64,000 nucleotides of DNA. Origin: Chamaea fasciata (taxonomy: Eukaryota > Chordata > Aves > Passeriformes > Sylviidae). The translations under genes were made by a program, and so were the position numbers. Location of the stretch: assembly GCA_029207755.1 (NCBI GenBank), contig JARCOQ010000001.1:89019637-89083636 (forward strand), written 5' to 3'. The notes below the pieces were generated by a model, which was not told the DNA's origin, ran no database searches, and saw nothing but the letters and a program-made list of their open reading frames with translations. This document shows, piece by piece, positions 59,996-64,000 of the stretch; position 1 is the stretch's first letter; every line of letters begins with the position of its first letter.

Positions 59996-60021
59996 TTTCA
60001 ACCTTTTTGGAAAGGTTGAAA
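59996..60021. repeat. perfect inverted repeat, 11-bp stem
   Basis: tttcaaccttt-ttgg-aaaggttgaaa with a four-base loop, in GFOD1 intron 1. Confidence 0.9.
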
Positions 60022-63000
60022 CCTTCTAATTTCAGCAAATCCAAAATGCAAATGTTCTGAGAGACTTCTGTCTCTGTGCATATGCTGATAATACGTGTTG
60101 TGCTCTCATCCCTGTCAGGGATTTAAACAGATTTTTGCTTGATGCCCAGAAAGCTTTTATATGCTATTAAAGCTTGTGCAGTTCTTTCAGCATGACACTG
60201 CTCAGCACTTGAGTCTGTGTGCACTACAGACCTTTGTCTCCTCCAGAGCTGCAAATCTGCAAGCAGCCACATTAGCTGTCTGGAAGCAGGGAGAGAACAT
60301 GAAAGGTTTGCTTAATTTAATTTAGAGAAATCCTCTGGTGTGTTTATGCAACCAGAATGAGAAAAAGGCAGATGAAAACACCACTTTTCTCCTCTCTTCC
60401 CTCCGCTCCCGTCTCAAAAGGAGAAGGAAGAAAAAGCACCTTCCCTTGCAACCATTCTCTGTATGCATCAGGCAGAGCAGAGAGCAATGTGCAAGGGAAG
60501 TCTCCCTTCTCAACACTAAGTCTCACGGAATGGCATGCTCTGACTGCAGGTGCTGCAGGGGGCTTCTCTGGGAACTGACCCCCTTCTCCTCTAGTCGGGG
60601 GCTGTGGTCTAATCCTCTCCACTTTTGGACAAGACACTAAGGATAAATTGTTACAGTCTGTCATTCCACCAGCGTATTTTGCTGTTTCACGTCTTTGAAA
60701 ATCACACCACAACAGACAACAAAAACTTCATTAATTACACAAAAGCAGGGAAGTGAGCCAGCTTGTTTCAGCAAGGAAGTGAAATATATTTGTCCATGTT
60801 GATAAGCAACACAGTTGGATAAATCTCATCCTATAAAAGAATACACACCCCTTCCACCTGCATCAAGAAATCTGGTATACAGTGCTACAGTTCTCAACCA
60901 GGCAACTTCTGAGCATTGATTTCTTGACTTCTCAGGTAAAATGAAGAAGACAAGTATATTAAATACATGTCAAACTTTTTGAGGGCTCCACACAGGCTTC
61001 ACCCTGGCCATCCTGCTTGGAGGTGGTCTAGAGAGAGAGTGGTGCCAGCCAGGTGCTGACATGACATGGGATTTCTCTGACCTGGCACAGCACTGGGGAA
61101 GGCTCACTCTTGGCCAGCCCAAGTCCAAAGCTGAAGGTGGGGAACACATCTCCTACCAAGGCTCGTAAAGTGCATCCCCCATGCCAAACCTTAACAACTT
61201 TGGTACCAGTCTGCATTTTTTTAAGAAGGTTATTGAAGAACACTGATCTTCTCTGAAGAAGCAGATGTCTAACCAACGCCCTAGAAGCAGCTGAGCAAAC
61301 AGAAAAAAATTTGTCTGTGCTGTCATTGGTGCTACCATTCAAGTGAAGATCTCTCTAGTGTTTCATGTTAGAAAGTCAAATCATAACCATGCTCTAATGG
61401 CTTGTCACCCACCTAACAGTATTTAATTCTGCTGGGAAACCACGCCATTTCTTTTCAATCCTCAGTCTTCATTTTAAAAAGGGGAAGTTCTTGTGAACTG
61501 GAGATAAGCCCAGAGTGGCGAGCAGATACAGTCCAGGGTAGTAGTATTTATATTTTTTTCCATGTAAGTGCAGGGAAAGAGTGAGGAGCTATGCTAAGAA
61601 TTTAACTACTGACTTCGCAATTCCTGGAATTTGCATCTCTTCATTTTACAGACAATTCAAGCTCCTTGGCTACCAGCAGCCCAAGTTTCTTTGTATCATC
61701 CCTGTGCTGCACAGCCTGAAAACGAGCAGAACTCCTGGGCTCACAGCACAGGGAAGGCAGAATGGCTGTAACCAGCACGGGCATCATCAGTTCTCAAACC
61801 TGCAACCTCAGCTTTTTTTTCATCTGCTCTGATTGTTTCAAATAAGGAGAGAAACACTTTCACATAAAAAAAACTCCACCTAATTAAAAAAACAAGTGTC
61901 CATCACTGAACTGAAGTAAGACTAGTCCTCTCTCTGTTCTGCTTAAAACATGAGGCCCAATACAATATTTTCTCTGCCTTCTATTCACAAGAAAATCAAA
62001 AAGGGCTCTGTTTGGAGTCTGGGCATATAATCAAATCCTTCACTGGCACCAGAAAGATTCATTAATTAGCAATCGCTACCTATTGCTCTTTGTCAGGATG
62101 GGGGAGTGAGAGAGAAATGAAAAATAAGGTTTTGATGAACTGAGCTAAGTTTGTCAGCAGAAAAATAAATCTCTAAAAGCAAAGAGGAACTGTCAACATT
62201 CAAAGGACAGTCTGAGGGTTTCAGAAAATACTGAGTGGTGAAAGAGCATGCTTACCAGGTTGTTTCAAATGGATGACTTAAAATTATAAAATCATAGTAC
62301 GTTTTTCAAACACTTTTAAAAAAATAAACTAATACAAGACTATATTCCAAATCGCAACAATCCACATTATCATTAATAAACATACAATAAATAAATATGA
62401 GCAAGTTTTTCTTCCTAGATTTTCACCATTGCAGCTGCTCTTGCTGCCTTTGGATCCTATGCACAATCAGAGCAAGACCTTTCCCTGGGAGTTTATCAAA
62501 AACTGTGATCAAAATAAATGGCCTAAATCAAAAGACACTACTTCCTATTTAAATAATTGATACGCAGCACTTTATTCTTCTGCACATGTGTACCCACGTT
62601 GTCAACTCTGAGGCTGTGCACAGAAACCATCTTAGAAACTACGTAAGGTACTGAAGCCAGCCTGTGGTTCCCCTACAGCTAAACTGATCTTTGATACAAA
62701 CTGTGTATCAGTAGAGAGAGCTGTGTATTTTACATAACAATGACCTCGAAAATGCTCACAGTTATTTGAACCATTCCCTTTTATCTCTTTCTTTGGAATT
62801 TGCAAAAAATATCACATTTGGCGGCTTAATTTTGCCAGGACCTGTAAAAAACTTCCTCAGTTATCTTATCAACTCATTCCAATACTGAAATAATCTGAAG
62901 AAAACCAGAGGCTGGTAATGAAGTTCTCTTTTCTTTCCAAGTTCATCACTCCCTGAAAAACCCAGAAGAATATCTAAGAGACGTGAGTTGTAGTCATGCT

Positions 63001-64000
63001 AAACCACTGGCTACAGAGGAGACATGCAGACCATAAAGAAGGTGACATTATTTTTTCTGTTTCAAAAGCGCCTTCATAATAACCACACAGTCGAAGTCCC
63101 TTTTGTATGAAGCTAGAGCCAATAATTTGGTACTATTTGATATTTCTAGCAGATCTGAGAGACGCATAACACTGAGAACACCTCTTTGGAAATTATATGT
63201 AGATACAGAACTTAAAATCAGAGGCTCATACAGCTACTCATTTTCAAGTTTTGATAGCTGGGGTGGCTCAGAGATACAGCAATGATACAGCCAGTTTAGC
63301 CTGCTACATGCACAGCAAGCCATAAACCTCTGGCACTATAAATCACAGTTCTCTGATCTACTCTTCAATCACTGCAATATTATTTGGTGAGCAGTACCCT
63401 CTCTTTATTACAGCTCTGTAAAGGCGTCCTTCCTCCCTCAGCTGCAGCTGATGACTACAAGGGTACCTTGGTCTCTTGTCTGTCAGCAGCAGGCAACGCC
63501 CTGAACCCCAGGCACAGCTTCCAAATGGACATCTCTACGAAAAGTGCTGCTTTCATTTGGCTCTCTTGACACAAAACTGCTGTAAGGACAGGAGGGGTAT
63601 TGTGCTCGTTAATACAAAGCTCATCCGCATGTTGGAGCAGTGGAAAGGGACTGGCAACATGGGCATCAGGTTGAAGTCTATAGTCCTTCTTCCCTCCTGG
63701 GGCTCCCTAGGGAATCCAAGGCAGCCACTGGAGTCACTCCAGTTGAGCAAGCATCAGCAGAAATCCAGCACAGAAAAGCAGGAAGGTGGCTCAGTAAACA
63801 AAGAAAGGGAAAGGAGAGGGAGCTGGAAGTAAAAACACTCCCAAGGTGGAAAGAAAGGCACTGCAAGGGGCTGGTGCAAAAACCCAGAAGTGCTCCTGCC
63901 ACTCCAGGAGCCGCACAGCCAGCCCTAATGGTATCAGCAACATCCCCACTGTTTGGAGGCTCATCCTGAAAGGATCACCTTCAGTCCAATTTTCTGTAAG

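Larger units (their letters stand above)
57561..64000 (-). other. GFOD1 intron 1, 3' part
   Basis: Intron up to the window edge. The first GFOD1 exon (about 85 codons, Rossmann start) was searched for by its expected sequence and not seen, so it lies beyond 64000. The stretch has no recognised transposon. It contains the acceptor-proximal G tract (57573-57589), a perfect hairpin at 59996-60021 and short open frames without recognisable domains. Confidence 0.7.

Overview
This 64 kb window is vertebrate nuclear DNA, almost certainly from a bird. Genes are split into short exons by long AT-rich introns. Six truncated CR1 LINE fragments are present, together with two solo retroviral LTRs, one of which resembles a family that is abundant in avian genomes. 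There are no operons, CRISPR arrays, plasmid or phage features. I cannot name the species.

Three protein-coding genes are recognisable, in the order PHACTR1(+) - TBC1D7(-) - GFOD1(-), the arrangement I know from human 6p24-p23. (1) 1-~16960: the 3' end of PHACTR1: three terminal coding exons carrying the last RPEL repeat, the PP1-binding string and a four-residue terminal exon ending in FHRP, followed by a probable ~4.8 kb 3' UTR. (2) ~16960-21975: a short convergent intergenic gap. (3) ~21975-~39700: all of TBC1D7 (293 codons in seven coding exons, every join reconstructed in frame), with a CpG-island promoter at about 39400-39990. Two of its six coding introns start with GC instead of GT. 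(4) ~39990-50100: intergenic DNA with three CR1 fragments and AT-rich single-copy sequence. (5) ~50105-57560: the last exon of GFOD1 (305 codons) with a probable very long 3' UTR. (6) 57561-64000: the start of GFOD1 intron 1; the first exon (about 85 codons) lies outside the window.

The genes do not form a pathway. PHACTR1 is an actin-regulated PP1 targeting subunit, TBC1D7 is the third subunit of the TSC1-TSC2 complex that restrains Rheb/mTORC1, and GFOD1 is an oxidoreductase-fold protein of poorly defined activity. They are neighbours by conserved synteny.

I found no undescribed biological system. The observations most worth a second look are the two in-frame GC-AG introns in TBC1D7, a sense-oriented solo LTR with a perfect 5-bp target duplication about 400 bp past one of them, a G/C homopolymer pair at the GFOD1 splice acceptor, and a perfect NRF1-type site in the TBC1D7 promoter.
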